Shown here: piece by piece, positions 11,655 through 24,735 of the stretch | How the letters are laid out: each line of letters begins with the position of its first letter | Numbering within the stretch: the stretch's first letter is position 1 | Assembly: GCA_028641055.1 (NCBI GenBank) | Contig: CM054061.1 | Location: forward strand, 61,665,904 to 61,729,903 | Source: Alopecurus myosuroides | Taxonomy: Eukaryota; Streptophyta; Magnoliopsida; Poales; Poaceae | Direction: 5' to 3' | Length of the DNA: 64,000 nt | Translations under genes and position numbers: made by a program | Notes under the pieces: model-generated | Told to the model about the DNA's origin: nothing | The model's database searches: none | What the model saw: only the letters and a program-made list of their open reading frames with translations

Positions 11655-14600
11655 TTTGTCGCACCTGGACTTCTAGAGGATACTCGCAGTTCCGTTGAAC
11701 AGTAGTTGATTGGATTACGGGGCTTACCGGCACCCGCACCTCTTACGAGTAGGCCAACACACGTATGTGTGACAACCAACCCCTACTGTTCATCGTCTAC
11801 GTAAACCATCCCATAGAAATCAGGATACTACCATTGACGTACTTCATACCATACACACATGGTACGTCAACGGCGTTTAACAGAATGATAGCACAACATA
11901 TCTCTAAGACACAAATAAATAGAAATAAGTTGCAAATAGCTCTCACTAGAGCAGAGATAGCAAATACAATCATCCATAGGACACATGTCCCAACATATCA
12001 TCATTACATCTCAGCGGAAGCATTCAAAGGTCTGAGTACAGACAAAATCCAAATAGGCTTAAGAAGCCGGGAATGAAAAGGAAAACGGAGCCCATCCACG
12101 ATGTCTCGGATCCTACCCAGGTCCGCTATCTACTCGTCAGCAGCCTCGTCAAACTCCACGTAGTAGCCATCACGGGGATCCTCGTAAGTGTAGTCTGCGG
12201 AAACCACAGCCCCAAAGGGGTCAGTACAACAACGTACTGGCAAGCAAGACTCACAGTTCACCAAAGTGTAACCCGTCAACACCAAGCACAGATGCTTTGG
12301 GTTCAACGGAAGAAAAGGGGATACAACTGATGCGGCAGCTGGCTGCACTAACCAACTACAGAAACATGCTACAACTTCCGGCTAACAGAAAGGGGATAAG
12401 ATAGCGTATCGTAACCAACTACAACTAACCACCAAACAAACCCATCCTGGATCTCGCCCCTTATCCGAAGAAGCAACCCGAGGATAACTCACACAGTTGG
12501 GTTAATGATGGGTCCAGTTATTGTGGCAATAAGACTATTACTAGTCAAGTTATCATTAGTTAGGTGTAAGTTGTTCTGAGTACTTGTTAGCCAGTACTTT
12601 CACCAAGGTAACCATAACCGCGGAAAACACGGCTTCTCGAGAAGATTTATCCCTGCAGGGGTGCACCAATTTGGCTGTACACGTAAGAATATCCCGCCAG
12701 ACGGGAATCAAACCCACCAAGCGAGGCACTCTACACAACTCAACTCTTCTTCGCATCAAGCCCAAAGAACCACGTGCTGTGCGTGCGCGGCTAATCGAGC
12801 CCCACGAAGAAAAGGGGACCCTCATAGCACTCTAAGACCACGCCGCACTAAATGCCGACTACAAAAGTTCCACCCTGGCCTCGGGTTCGTACCTGCATAT
12901 GAGTGCATCAAATGGAAAGCCCGAACTAAGTGTGGCGATTTGGACGAGATGCGAATCGAATCAAATTGAGGGGGCGCCCATACACGCTTCCCACATGCGG
13001 TTAGTGCGCTCATCATGGATCAGTAGACAAGACTCTTTTCCTAATTAGGGTCGACACTAGCAGGCCTCAAAACCACGCCGGGCCTCCTGTCGGTGCCTTA
13101 TCAGCAAATAATTAGTACCTCAAAATTAACAGGTTGTTGTTTAACATCGAGCCCCAGAACATAATAGAAATATAGTAACAGAAAGTAACGGTTAACAGAC
13201 TCGAGCATAACCAACCCTAAGCATGCTAGTAAGACACGGGCAACAAGCAAAGAGGTTATAGGTGTGGAGGTGAGGCTATATCAGGGTTAAAGGTAACATG
13301 TGATAGGTTCGTAACAGAAGCAACGATTCATAGGGCTAGCAGAAATAGACAACGGAAAGTATCGGTAACCAATGTTGAAAGGAACACAATGGTTCATGTG
13401 AGTGAATACTTGCCTGCAAACTCAGCAACCTGGTACTGAGCTAGATCCTCAGAAGGGGTGTCGTAAGTATCGTCTGTCTCAACGTCGTCGTCTATCCGAG
13501 AAGAAGCAAACAAACAACGCAAAGAGACAAACAATCAATAACATGGCATAGTGCACAATCATGGGATGATGCATGTCCATTTAATCGATGCATCAAAATA
13601 AACTAGTTGACATGGTAACAACATGATTAAATGGACCCACATGCAATTTGAGTTGCATATGAAAAGCCCATGAATTAAGGTTGGAATAATTGTTTTACAA
13701 CTAATCAACAGGTGAAAGTGGATTAGTATGATGCATGGATGAGGAAAACAGAAAAATAACAACAATAGAAACAATTTAAAATAAGGTTTACCAAGTTTAG
13801 AAATTTATTTATTTAGTTAGGGAATTTTGGTTACTTAAAGGTGTTACACAATTATTTGTTGTTTTCACCAATTTAAATTGTTCAAAACAAATAACGAAAT
13901 TCATATTTGGAAAGTACACAAAATTTTAGGTGGATTACATGTTTCAATTATTGAAAAAGGAATTAAGATGAATTATTTATGAATTAAACAAGTTAAACAA
14001 GATTTAATTGAATTTAATTCAAGTATGAATATTATTTGAATTTTATTTGTTCAAAACATAAATTCAAATTCATATTTGAAAATTTTATACTTTTCTAGTT
14101 TGAAAACATATTTTATAAGTCCAAAAATAATTTAATTTGAGCAAGTTATGAATTTAGCAAATTTTTAATGATTTAAACAAGGTTTAAAATATTTAACCAA
14201 TTTTAATTATTCAAATCATGAAACAAAATTTATATTTGGAAAGATGGTTCAAAATGGCATGGAAAACATATTTTATTTGTGTGATTTGAAATAAGTTTGA
14301 ATTATTTATGCATTTAATCAAATTTTAAATGTATTGTTTGAATTTGAAATTTGAATGCATTTGGAATATTCAAAACAGAAAACAAATGGCTTAACTAGGT
14401 AGAGAATTAAATTTGGTTCGACAAACATATTTTATTTATATTATTTGGATTTATAAAATAAAAGTTATTTGCAATTTAAAATTAAGGACCAATCTGTGAA
14501 GAAAAAGGACTTAATTTGAAAAAGAAAAAGGTTGAAAAACGTTTTTCACTCTGCAGTGGCTAGCCCTAGCCACTGACAGAGGGCCCCTGGGCCGCGTGGC

Positions 14601-14679
14601 GCTCACGTGGCAGCAGTGGCCACTGGCAGGTGGGGCCTGACTGTCAGCACCCTTGCGCGAAAGAAGGTTGGGTTAAATT

Positions 14680-14757
14680 GCGGGAGCAGGGATCGAACCT
14701 GCGCCCTGCTGCGCGCGCTCGCTGTGCTGCTACCAGTGCGGTAGCGAATCGCTCTTT
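14680..14757 (-). other. tRNA-like module in LTR B
   Basis: The minus strand has an A-box-like CTACCGCACTGG and a perfect B-box GGTTCGATCCC about 40 bases apart. It occupies a position in LTR B comparable to the tRNA-like pair in LTR A, between the GC-rich and AT-rich parts. Confidence 0.5.
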
Positions 14758-15291
14758 GTCAGTATAGCATGCGCGACGAGGTTAAGGTTCAGTTCGTTAA
14801 CTGAACTTTTAACTGCGCGCACGTTTCTGAACTTTGACAGAGAGCAATGGTGGCGCAAAGGTGGCGAGCTGCTGCAGCGTTGCGGTGCCGTGCTTGCTGC
14901 GGTGCGTGGACGCGTGCGTGCTGGTATGCATCGTGCAGAGGAGGAGCAGGAGGGGATGGAAGGTGGCGTGCTCACTATGAGCGAACGGAGGGGAAGCAGG
15001 CTCGGGCAGAGGTGGTCGCCGGCGAGGTCGAGGATGGCGGCGGCGACGTGTGCGTTCCCAGCAACCGGGGAGGTGTCGAGGACGTAGATGGCAACGCGGC
15101 GATCTCGTTCCCAGCACTAGCTCACGCAGAGAGGCATCGGAGGTGGTGATCGCCGGAGAGATTCAGAGAGGTGGCGCCGGTGAGGTTCAGAGAGGTGGAG
15201 AGGAGCGGTGGAAGGAGGAGGAAATTGGCGGCGCTCTGCGAGGGAGAAGGAGGTAGGGGTCTAGGGCTGCTCTCCGGGGACCTAGGGGTAG

Positions 15292-15300
15292 GTTTTATAG
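15292..15300 (-). promoter_or_regulatory. Candidate TATA box of LTR B
   Basis: CTATAAAAC on the minus strand lies within the GC-rich part of the LTR, as in elements A and C. Confidence 0.55.
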
Positions 15301-16097
15301 GGGCTAGGGCGCACGGTGGCCATCTGCGCGTTACTGCCGTCGACGTGGACAGCGGGAGATGACGCCGTACAGGAGGAAGACAAGGGCGAAGGGGTACCGG
15401 GCCGCGGGGAAGAAATTGGTGGGTTGGGCCTGCGTGGGGCGCAGCCCACTGCCCCTCGCTGGCGTTTTCTTTTTATTTTTCTCTGCTGTTTTTTTTTTTG
15501 CAGAAATAGAAATAGGAAGAAATAGATAAGTTTTGGGTGTTAGAAAAATTTAGAAAAAAATGTGGCGTTGCTTAAATATGTGACAGCAACAACTGCCAAG
15601 TTTTGTTTTACAAAAAGTTCAAAATAAAAAAAATGCTGTTTGTAATTTGATTCAAATTTGAATGAATTTGAGATTAAGTGACTTACTGAAAACAAGATTT
15701 AAATAGGGTGAACCCTAAAGTTTAAATGGAACAAAAGGATTAGAAATGTGTTGTAATTTTCATTAATTCCAAAAGGTTGCTGTTTGGAAAAGGTGATTTG
15801 AATTTTGAATGCAATTGCATTAAGTGAATTATCAAAAGCCATAATTTGAATAGTTTGAACCTTATGGTTTAATGGAAACAAATGGTTGTTTTGATTGAAC
15901 TTTTTATTTGGAAAAATTGTAACATAATAAGTATGAAACAAAGGTTTGAATATAGTTTGAATTTCAATTGTGAAAACAAAGGAAAACAGATGCAAACAAA
16001 AGGAAAACAAATGCAAAGATTAAGATGCCATGATGCAAAACATTAATTAAACAAGAATCAAACATTCTAGGGGTGTTTTCATACTTGGGATGTTACA

Positions 16098-19000
16098 GAT
16101 CAACACAACGATATGCAAGCATCAGAAGAATGATCCTACTGTCCACTCTGAACAAGCTAGTACATGGCTATCCCTTCAATTAGGTTTATTCCCCTGTCAC
16201 CATGTCACACATCGCCACAGCAGGGGACCCAATTTTCGCATCCGGGGGGTAACTTAATCCCTCACTTTGTATGTCCTGTTACTCCCTCCTTGCGACATTT
16301 CGGTTCATAGTATCATCCTCTCTATAGATTTTTGGGACAGAACACACACTAACAAGAACAAGTATCTAGATAGGCCCCGTACCCATGTTGGGGTAGAGTG
16401 CAGTACTTCTTGGTTGTCCAGCGAAGACTAGGTTATGTGTCTTTTGTAAACCATTTGAAAACAACTCTTTAGCTCCTCCGGTGAACAAGGTCCCGCCTTT
16501 TCACCGTGGACTTTTCATAACTCATTTTGTTTGAAAAAGACCATTTTAAATGTGTCCACTTAGGGACTCAGTTATTATCTTAGGCGGTATTTATATAACT
16601 TATAGTGGCTAAGGTCTTGGTAACACCAAGTTTACTAATGGCAAAGTGATAGTATACTATATAATATTAATAGTAATAATGATAGTCACTCAATAAAATA
16701 GTTTTGGTAATCAAGTTTTTGTAAACCTTCACAAGTAGAACATGCATGATAGACAATCATAAGTAGTATATCAACAAGCTTTAAGGATGGCTTGCCTTGG
16801 TGGAGTTGAGGGTCTTGCTCGTGGTAGCATCAAGAGTGATAGTAATATCCTCCCGCTCCAACTACCTCTTCCCCGTTTTCTATCGTCGCAAAACAAAAAT
16901 AAAGACACACAATCAAATCTAAACTAAGCAAGAAATTATACTCAACCACACCATACAACAATCAATGCACAAACAAAATAACACACAAGTTCACAAAACA
17001 ACATTGCACAAGCATACACCCAAAATAACAATATTCATTATTATTACTACTACTACTATGGTTGAGATATATCATTTCTCAACAACATGGGATGGAACCA
17101 GTGGGTGTTCCACTAGGCTTTCCATGTCATTTAAGAGGTAGTAAGCCTCTATTCCAACTTTTGGACAACAAAACATTCACTAAGCAAAAATACAATTAGT
17201 TATTCTAGTGAGAAATAACACTATGAGTAAATAACACTAAAACTACACATGCATCTCTAAGAAAATAAAGTGCAACCTAAAAGAAGTGAAAACAATTACT
17301 AACTAGTACCAAAGTGGTACTAGATCCACGTAAAGCACTCCTAACAACTTGGATAAAAATCTAGCTAAGAATTTGCATCACAAGATTTAATAGAATAAAA
17401 TCTAGAGAACAATACTTGCACATACTAGTTCCATATATTTCCTAAACATGCACACACTTTCTAACATGATAGATCTGTGAGTAATCAAACTTATTTACAC
17501 CAAGCACAACATCTAAACATGCTAGAAAACAAAATAACACTAGCAAACAATTATTCTAAAAATAATTCTACACATATCATTTCTAACAGAAAAGTGTAAA
17601 ATTTTAGATCTGTTGCCAAAATAAATCTAGAGCTCTAAAAATCACACCAAGCTAGGATAACATATATATAAGCATATACTAACAGATCCAGTTGGATTCA
17701 CATAAAAAAGTATTTTTAAACAACTTCTAAAAATACTAGAATATGCTACTGGACATTTACCAAAGTGGATGGCATTTACAAATGGTAGCTCACCTTGATG
17801 TGAGGTCAAGCCCTACTGATAGATCTAGTCAAGTGCTACTCAAAGAATTTTAGTTTGCACTATTTGAACATTCCAACGAAAAGTTATTGCATTTTCACTC
17901 TAACAGATAATGTGTGGCTCATGATTTTTCATTTGCAAAATAATGGTTCAAACGCAGATCTACAAGTTGCATGCGTTCAAGATTTAGTAGATCTACCACA
18001 GAGAATTTTGGTTGATTTATTTTGGAGTTTAGCTATTTTTAACATGATTAAGGTAACTAGCAAGATTCAATTGATTTTCTAAAAAGAAAAGAAAATAGGT
18101 GCGGGTTGTTCTTCTCTCACGGGCGCACGACCTGCTAAGGCTGGGCGGCCCAGCTCGCATCCGCGGTGCACGGCGCGCGCGTACCGTTTCACGATTTGAA
18201 CATGGCCGTTGATCTCACGATCAACAGCGCACACCCATCGCCTTCCTCATTCTCTCCCCTCTCTCTCGCTCGCGTTTGATCGACGCACGGCCGGCGGTGA
18301 GAAGCGTGCGATTGCTCACCTAGGGGTCGTGCGAGACGGTGGTGCGGGGTCAGGGCGGTGTCACAAACTCGGGACAATGCAGGGGTGGTGAAGACGCGGC
18401 GCAGGACGACCTCAGTCGCTGGCGCGAAGCTGCGGGTCCGTGGCGGCTCTGACGGCGTCTCCGGCGATCCTGCAAGCGAGGGGACACGAGGGCAGGTCAG
18501 GTGTGGTCTACGGAGGGTGGGGAGTGAGGTGGGAGCAAAAGAGATGGGCGGGGTTTCCCACGGCGTTCGCATCCCACCTGTGCTCTCCGCGGTGGACGGC
18601 AGCGATTTCCGGCGTTCTGGGCTCGCAACGACCCAAGGGTGTTCGCGCTCGTGGTCAGGGTGAGTGAGGGGTGGGTGGTGAGTGTGGTGGCGAGGCCGGG
18701 GCGCTCCCGTGGCTTTATAGCCGCGGTGGCTACGGTGTGTGCGCATGGGTGCCCTCGGGCGACAGGGAAAGGCTCGGGGCGCGCTCTGGGGGTGCCCATG
18801 CCGTGCCCCTTGGCTCTTGGGCGAGGCTAGGAGGTGAAGATGGGGGCGGTCAAGGCAAGCAACGGTGAGGGGCGTGGGAAAATGGCACGGGGTGGCGACA
18901 GTGACACGCACAGTGGCGTTTTGTCAGAACGCCCCCATGCCACTCCCCTCGTTTTCACCTATGTTTCCCTTCCCTTCCACTCCTCTCTGGTCAACACCAC

Positions 19001-19916
19001 TCGAATCCAAAGCATAGAAAAGGGAGAGGGATGAGTAGGCTTCTAGAAGGTCTAAGTGGCCCAGCAAAAGAGTTTATTAAACAAAATATATAAGCAATTG
19101 AATTTGGTGTCATTTACTGTTTTTCTGAATTATTCAGATTCAGTTTAAAAGACTTAGTGAAATTTTATAAGTGTTGCAATAGAGTGGATTAGGCAAAAAT
19201 TGATCATGTTTTCATGGACCAAACCTAATCCAAAATTTGTTTTCGGAGTGTGGTTGTGTTAAGCATTATTTGTACTTTCAGAAACATCAGAAGAAAACAA
19301 ATTTGAAAAACAAATGGGCCATGAAAACAATGTGGTAAAATAGCTAGTTCCTGTTTTTCTCTGTTTTTTTTCAGAAAACACAATTGTGCCTTATTTTCTT
19401 AACACAAATCCATCAAGCAAATGATTTTTCTTCAATTCAAATTTCAAACAAGGCTCACCCCTTTGTAGTCTATATATTATAGAACACATCCATGCCAAGA
19501 AAACACAAAATGTGATTCCCTATCATATAGATAACATGAGTGAAAAACTGCTACTTGGCTAATTTTTCAGAAATAAGTTTCTATAGAAAACTTAAAAGAA
19601 AACAATCAATTATTCTTTTGACATTTTTTTTCTTGGTTCAAAACAAACCAAATATTATAATTAAGTTGAAAGCAACAATCTCACAAGAATTTGGATGAAA
19701 AGTATTGAAAACATCATGTGGAAAACATCACAAAAATAATATAAAACATTAGAAAAGATGATAAATGATTTTAGATCAAAGTTTTGCTTGCATTGCATAG
19801 ATAACCATGGTTCATTACATAATGTTGGATTACACAAGGGCATTAAAAAGGTTTTGTTGGCACACAAAAATGGCTTCCCTCGTGTGTTACAAGTGACCAA
19901 AATCTGGGGTGTGACA
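16098..19916 (-). repeat. Element C 3' LTR, interrupted at 16098 by element B
   Basis: It matches 29949-33748 along its length and ends TGTGACA at 19916. A microsatellite ATTACT(ACT)n near 17038-17060 is shorter than in the other LTR (30894-30930). A GC-rich segment lies at 18130-18900, with a TATA-like CTATAAAGCC at 18720-18711 on the minus strand. The long open frames in this GC-rich segment overlap on both strands and are not genes. Confidence 0.88.
18711..18720 (-). promoter_or_regulatory. Candidate TATA box, left LTR C
   Basis: The minus strand reads CTATAAAGCC. The same box is present in the right LTR (32589-32581), where it would drive the genomic RNA. Confidence 0.5.
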
Positions 19917-19918
19917 GA

Positions 19919-19927
19919 TCTCCCCCC
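19919..19927 (-). promoter_or_regulatory. Polypurine tract of element C
   Basis: TCTCCCCCC on the plus strand (GGGGGGAGA in sense) lies two bases from the LTR end at 19916, where the plus-strand primer of a minus-strand element should be. Confidence 0.85.
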
Positions 19928-19959
19928 GTTAAAAGAATCTCGCCCCGAGATTCGCGGGC

Positions 19960-21237
19960 CTAGTCTTTAAGGAAACCAGGGAACTCCTTCCTGATATAAT
20001 CTTCACGCTCCCAGGTTGCTTCCTCCTCTGAATAATCCGTTCACTGAATCTTAAGGAACTTGAAAGCGTTTCTCCTGGTAGCACGAACATTTTCCTCAAG
20101 TACACGCAAGGGTTGATCACGGTAGGTCAAATCATCATTTATGTCAATGGTCTTGAAATCAACGTATTGGTAAGTGATATTCTTCTCAGGTACATGAAGA
20201 CACTTCCAGAGCAATGACACATGGAAAACATCGTGAAAGGCTGACAACTCTTCAGGCAGCTCAAGTTGGTAAGATACCTCTCCACGACGGGCTAGGATCT
20301 TAAACGGGCCAATATACCGGGGTGCAAGCTTTCCTTTGACATAAAAACTTTGCATCCCTTTGAGCGGCGTAACACGCAGGTACACGAAATCTCCAATTGT
20401 GAAAGAGACGTCGCGACACTTAGTGCCCGCATAGCTCTTCTGGCATGATTGTGCGGCTTTAAGGCGGTCACAGATTAAATGCACTTGCTCCTCTGCAGCT
20501 TTTAGAGTGTCAACTCCAAAGATTTGACTGTCTCCTGTTTCAGTCCAGTTCATAGGTGCGCGACACTTCCGTCCATACAAGGCTTCAAAAGGTGCCATCA
20601 GCAGGCTTGACTGATAGATGTTATTGTAGAAAAACTCTGCAAACGGAAGGCAATCTTCCCACTTAACTCTATAGGACAAAACACAGGCACGAAGCATGTC
20701 CTCCAATATCTGGTTCACACGCTCTGTTTGTCCATCAGTCTGCGGATGGTAGGCTGTGCTAAAGGCTAGCTTGGTTCCCAAAGCTTCGTGTAACTTCTTC
20801 CAGAATCGAGATGTGAACTGTGATCCTCGATCTGACACAATCCTGCTGGGAACTCTGTGCAGGCTCACTATCCGAGAAATATAGAGATCAGCAAGCTGGT
20901 CTCCACGATATGTGGTCTTGACAGGTATAAAGTGTGCAACTTTGGTGAGCCTGTCAACAACTACTCATATCGAATCATTTCCTCGACTGGACCGTGGCAG
21001 TCCAGTAATGAACTCCATCCCAACTTCATCCCATTTCCAAACAGGCACTTGCGATGGCTGTAAAAAACCAGCGGGACGCTGATGTCCAGCCTTGACTTGC
21101 TGGCAGATGTGGGACTTGGCTATAAACGAGGCAATATCTCGCTTCATTCCGTGCCACCAAAACTTCTCCTTCAAATCTTGATACATTTTAGTTACTCTAG
21201 GGTGAATAGAGTATAAAGTGTCATGAGCCTCAGTCAC
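19960..21237 (-). pseudogene. int: Element C integrase with chromodomain-like tail, broken
   Basis: This part inserted the element's cDNA. In order it has the His-His-Cys-Cys zinc region near 21230-21100 (the first Cys of the usual CxxC is Ser, reading SHICQQVKA), the D,D,E core, and a C-terminal chromatin-binding region. Core landmarks are VVVDRLTKVAHF, IVSDRGSQF and TDGQTERVNQ. A TGA replaces a Trp codon just before the first core Asp (about 20962-20964). A second TGA replaces a Trp at 20041-20043. The chromodomain-like tail continues in frame past it (containing EEEATWE) to the stop at 19960-19962. The tail places the element among chromoviruses, probably the Tekay/Del branch; that placement is inference. 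Confidence 0.85.
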
Positions 21238-23025
21238 ATGATTGTTTGCTTCATCTCAGATTCAGTCAGAACACAAATATGTCCTTCATACCATAAGACT
21301 CCATCAGAATCAATGGTAAAACCGACAAATTCTTCTTTCTCCATGCGGGTTTTAATTCCCTCAATACTCTTTTGACCCTTCTGAGCTTCTTTGATTTGAT
21401 CAACAAGAGTTGGTTTAACTTCCATGGCATCCAACATGCCATAGCTGACCACCTCGATACCAAGCTGGTCAAGTTCTTTCCACAACTCCGGTCGTCTGAT
21501 CTGAATCATAGCATTCAGAGAGGCCGGCTCTCGACTAAGAGCATCCGCAACAACATTTGCGTTTCCAGGGTGATAGTGCATACTAAGATCATAGTCCTTG
21601 ATGAGATCTATCCAACGGCGTTGCCTCATATTGAGTTCATGCTGTGTAAAGATATACTTCAAACTCCTATGACCCGTATAGATTTCACACCTCTTCCCAA
21701 TTAGAAAATGTCGCCATGCTTTGAGAGCATGCACAACTGCAACAAGCTCTAAGTCATGAGTAGGATAATTCAACTCATTTGGTCTCAACTAGCGTGAGAT
21801 AAATGAGATGACTTTTACCTCTTTCATTAGAACACTTCCAAGACTAAGCTTAGAGGCATCACAATACACATCAAAACTCTTGGTGACATCCGGCATAATG
21901 AGTACCGGGGCCGTCACCAGTCGTTTCTTCAATTCTTGAAAGCTCTCAGCACATTTTTCCGTCCACACGAACTTGCTATCCTTCTTGATAAATTGAGTGA
22001 GTGGTCTGGCTATGCTCGAGAATCTTTGAACAAACTTGCGGTAATATCCGGCTAATCCTAGAAATGATCTGACTTCAGCCTGATTAGTCGGGGCATCCCG
22101 ATTAGCTACAGACTGAACCAGAGCAGGGTCAATAGAGATTCCTCCTCCAGATACTACGTGTCCAAGAAATCCGACTTCTTTCAAACAGAATTGACACTTG
22201 CTGAACTTAGCATACAGTTGATGCTGTCGAAGTGTTCCGAGAATAGTTCTCAGATGTTCTTCGTGTTCTTCCTCACTCTTGAAGTAACTAAGAATGCCGT
22301 AAATGAAAACTACGACAAACTTGTTCAGGCATTCCATGAAAACCTTATTCATAAGATTCATGAAGTAGGCGGTGGCATTGGTTAGACCAAAAGACATCAC
22401 AGTGTACTCATACAATCCGTAACGTGTGGTGAATGCGGTCTTTGGAATATCGGTCTCACAAACCTTCAACGGATGATAAACCAGTACGAAGATCGATCTT
22501 TGAGAAAATTATTGCCCCATTTAGCTGGTCAAACAGGTCTTCAATTTTGGGCAGCGGGTATTTGTTCTTGATGGTAACATCATTCAACTTACGGTAATCC
22601 ACACATAGACGTGAGGAACCGTCCCGCTTGTCCACAAAAATGACAGGTGATCCCCATGGTGATGCACTAGGGCGACTCAAACCTTTCCTTAACATGTCAT
22701 CCAGCTGCTTCTTCAACTCATCTAGCTCTTTCGGATTCATCCGATAAAGCTTCTATGCTATTGGTCCAGTGTCGGGTATTAACTCAATAACAAACTCGAT
22801 ATCCCGATCAGGCGTCATACCGGGTAACTCCTCAGGAAACACATCCGGGTATTCACATACTACCGAAACTTCCTCCAGTGCAGGTGTGGCTATACTAGTG
22901 TGGCTGTGAGTTTCTGACTTTGACTTTGTTGCGCCAAAAGTAACTTTCTCCCCATCACTGGAAGCCAATGATATGGACTTCCTGGTGCAATCAATAACAC
23001 CTTTGTACTTGGTCATCCAATTCAT
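21234..23025 (-). pseudogene. pol: Element C reverse transcriptase and RNase H, broken
   Basis: The protease-to-RT linker (VFPEELPGM) begins near 23025. A TAG interrupts the linker near 22750, just before the conserved YRMNPKEL. The RT fingers ([33 protein letters not shown]) read to about 22485, where a frameshift follows FSKIDLRTG. The palm resumes at 22469. The catalytic YxDD-type motif is destroyed: the expected Asp-Asp pair reads Tyr-Gly (FIYGIL). A TAG at 21789-21791, probably from CAG, separates RT from RNase H, which begins [17 protein letters not shown] and contains DALSREP. No active enzyme could be made. Confidence 0.88.
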
Positions 23026-23181
23026 ACCCAGTACTACTTCTATCCCTTGGGATCCCAGTACTATCAGGTTGGCATGAAAAGTTTCCCTTGTATGTCCAGG
23101 GGTACTTCATTGCAAATAAAGTGGGCTTGGGTTTTGTTTCACATAGGGTCACGCATACGAGTAGACTTCATACTACTCTTT

Positions 23182-24417
23182 TCAGCAAATGGCATAGTAA
23201 CAAAAAGAATGCGATGCACCCGAATCAAACAATACTTCAGCAGGTACTGAGTTGACAGAAAACGTACCCATCACCATATCTGGCGTGTTCTGAACCTCCT
23301 CAGTAGTGACATGATTCAGATACCCCTTGGTCATAATATGCTTCTTGGGTGATGGTGCATGTGTCATCTTGGTAGCATTATTTTGAGCTGGTGGAGTGGT
23401 CTTGCTTGGACACTCCCGAGCAAAATGTCCCTCCTTCCCACAAACAAAGCATCCTCCAACTGGCTTTGAGTTCTGGTTTGGCTTGGCAGTATGGTTGGGC
23501 TTATGTCCATTCCCATTTCCACTTCCACTGCCTCCTGGCTTGGGTGCATAAGGTGCACGGTTGTTGTTGTTGTGGTGGTTGTTGTGGCCATGGTGGTGGT
23601 TGTTGTTGTGGTGGTTTCTTGGCGCATAAGTAGACGCCATGTGTGGTCGTGGTGGCCTGGCATAGGGTGTGGGGCGGTGTCTAGGTGCACTAGGTCCACC
23701 TTGGTACCGCATCTTCCTCTTCCTATTGTCAAAGACATTCTGTATCTTGTGCTCCATCATCATCGCGGCATCCGCGAGTGAGTCCAAATCCACGAATGGT
23801 ATGACCACTAGGGTGCACTGCAACTCATCGTGCAGCCCATTCAGGAATCTCTCCTTCTTCTTAGCTTTTGTGTTAACTTCATCTGGTGCATACCGGGCTA
23901 GCAGAGTGAATTCCTCCCAGTATTTTGATACATACATACCTCCCTGCCTCAGTTTCAGGAACTTGTCCTTCATGATGCTCATCACACCCTAAGGGATGTG
24001 ATATTTGCGGAACCGGGCAGTGAAGTCTTCCCAAGTGAAAACATGGTCAGCAGCGACAGTCCTTGCTGGTCCAGCAAGAAAGTGGGTGGCGAATAGCACC
24101 TTGTCATTTTCTTCCACTGATGCCACTTGCAAATTGTTGGCGATGGTGCGAAGCCAATCGTCAGCGTCAAGTGGTTCCACGATCTTGGTGAAAACCGAAG
24201 GATTTGTCTGCTGAAACACCTTCAGCTTCGAGCGCCCTCCATTCCCGTTACCATCGCCATTATTATTGTTGTTGGCGCTGGCAGCGGCTATCTGCTGCAG
24301 GATAGTGACAGTGGCGGCACTCTCAGCTCGTGCGGCCTGGCGATCCTCCATCATCAAGGCCAGCAATGCCTCCATTGTCGGCGGGGGTGGTGGTGGTGGT
24401 TCCCGACGCGGCGGCAT
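23182..24417 (-). pseudogene. gag: Element C gag and protease, broken
   Basis: Gag starts at an ATG at 24417 with a proline-rich leader, an Asn/Gly stretch and the LDADDWLRTI core. The region expected to hold the usual AxxWW motif reads aberrantly (GPARTVAAD). A TAG at 23986-23988 splits the frame, probably from a Gln codon, because the next residues (GVMSIMKDKF) continue the family pattern. The second part has a His/Asn-rich stretch, a zinc knuckle CFVCGKEGHFAREC near 23440-23490 (C-x2-C-x4-H-x4-C), and the protease active site FDSGAS near 23210. Antisense open frames over this region are shadows of the biased codons. Confidence 0.88.
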
Positions 24418-24735
24418 GCTGTTTTATTGAAACATGTGTAAGACTATGCAGCAAGACTTCTTTGTTTTTAGAAAACCAAAAATTAGAGCAAGCAAAAAGA
24501 GTGTCTAAAAACCAAAAGAAATGATAAGTGATCAATTGTGGGTAACGATTTTCTTTTTAAGGGTTGAGAAAATTTTCAAACAAGCATCACATTCATAACA
24601 TAGAGTCCTACGTAGCACAACACATCAACAAGCAACTAATACAACTATGCTCCTTAGAGCTACATCGGGGGATTCGCCTCATAGGGTCGGCGTACATCTC
24701 ACTAGCACAACTCCAAAAGCTAAGAGGTAGCACGA

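Larger units (their letters stand above)
9554..16097 (-). mobile_element. Element B: Ty3/gypsy retrotransposon, 5' half
   Basis: In the minus direction this shows a 5' LTR (16097-11657), a primer binding site, an extra ORF and the start of gag. The rest of gag and all of pol lie beyond element A, which is inserted at 9553/9554, and are outside the window. B abuts a truncated copy of LTR C at 16098, so B itself inserted into the left LTR of C; GATCA (16098-16102) would be its target duplication. Its LTR shares segments with LTR A. Confidence 0.85.
11657..16097 (-). repeat. Element B 5' LTR (4441 bases)
   Basis: It starts TGTCGCACC and ends GGATGTTACA. The segment around 12540-13700 is clearly related to LTR A. 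It contains the GTACT/AGTAC inverted repeat (near 12223-12238), a GC-rich part (14700-15470), a TATA-like box and a tRNA-like module. A short acidic reading frame ends at 12130 on the sense strand. No host gene is visible. Confidence 0.9.

Noticed and set aside
14680..14757. Functional tRNA gene
   Set aside because: A- and B-boxes are present, but no convincing acceptor stem or anticodon arm can be drawn, and the module is repeated inside transposons.
18189..18911. 240-codon open frame on the minus strand in LTR C
   Set aside because: The region is GC-rich LTR with simultaneous open frames in several phases. In the other LTR copy (32094-32878) the frame is broken, so it is not selected.
23391..23781. 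Val/Gly-rich and Cys-rich open frames on the plus strand
   Set aside because: They are antisense shadows of the His/Asn-rich repeat in gag of element C.
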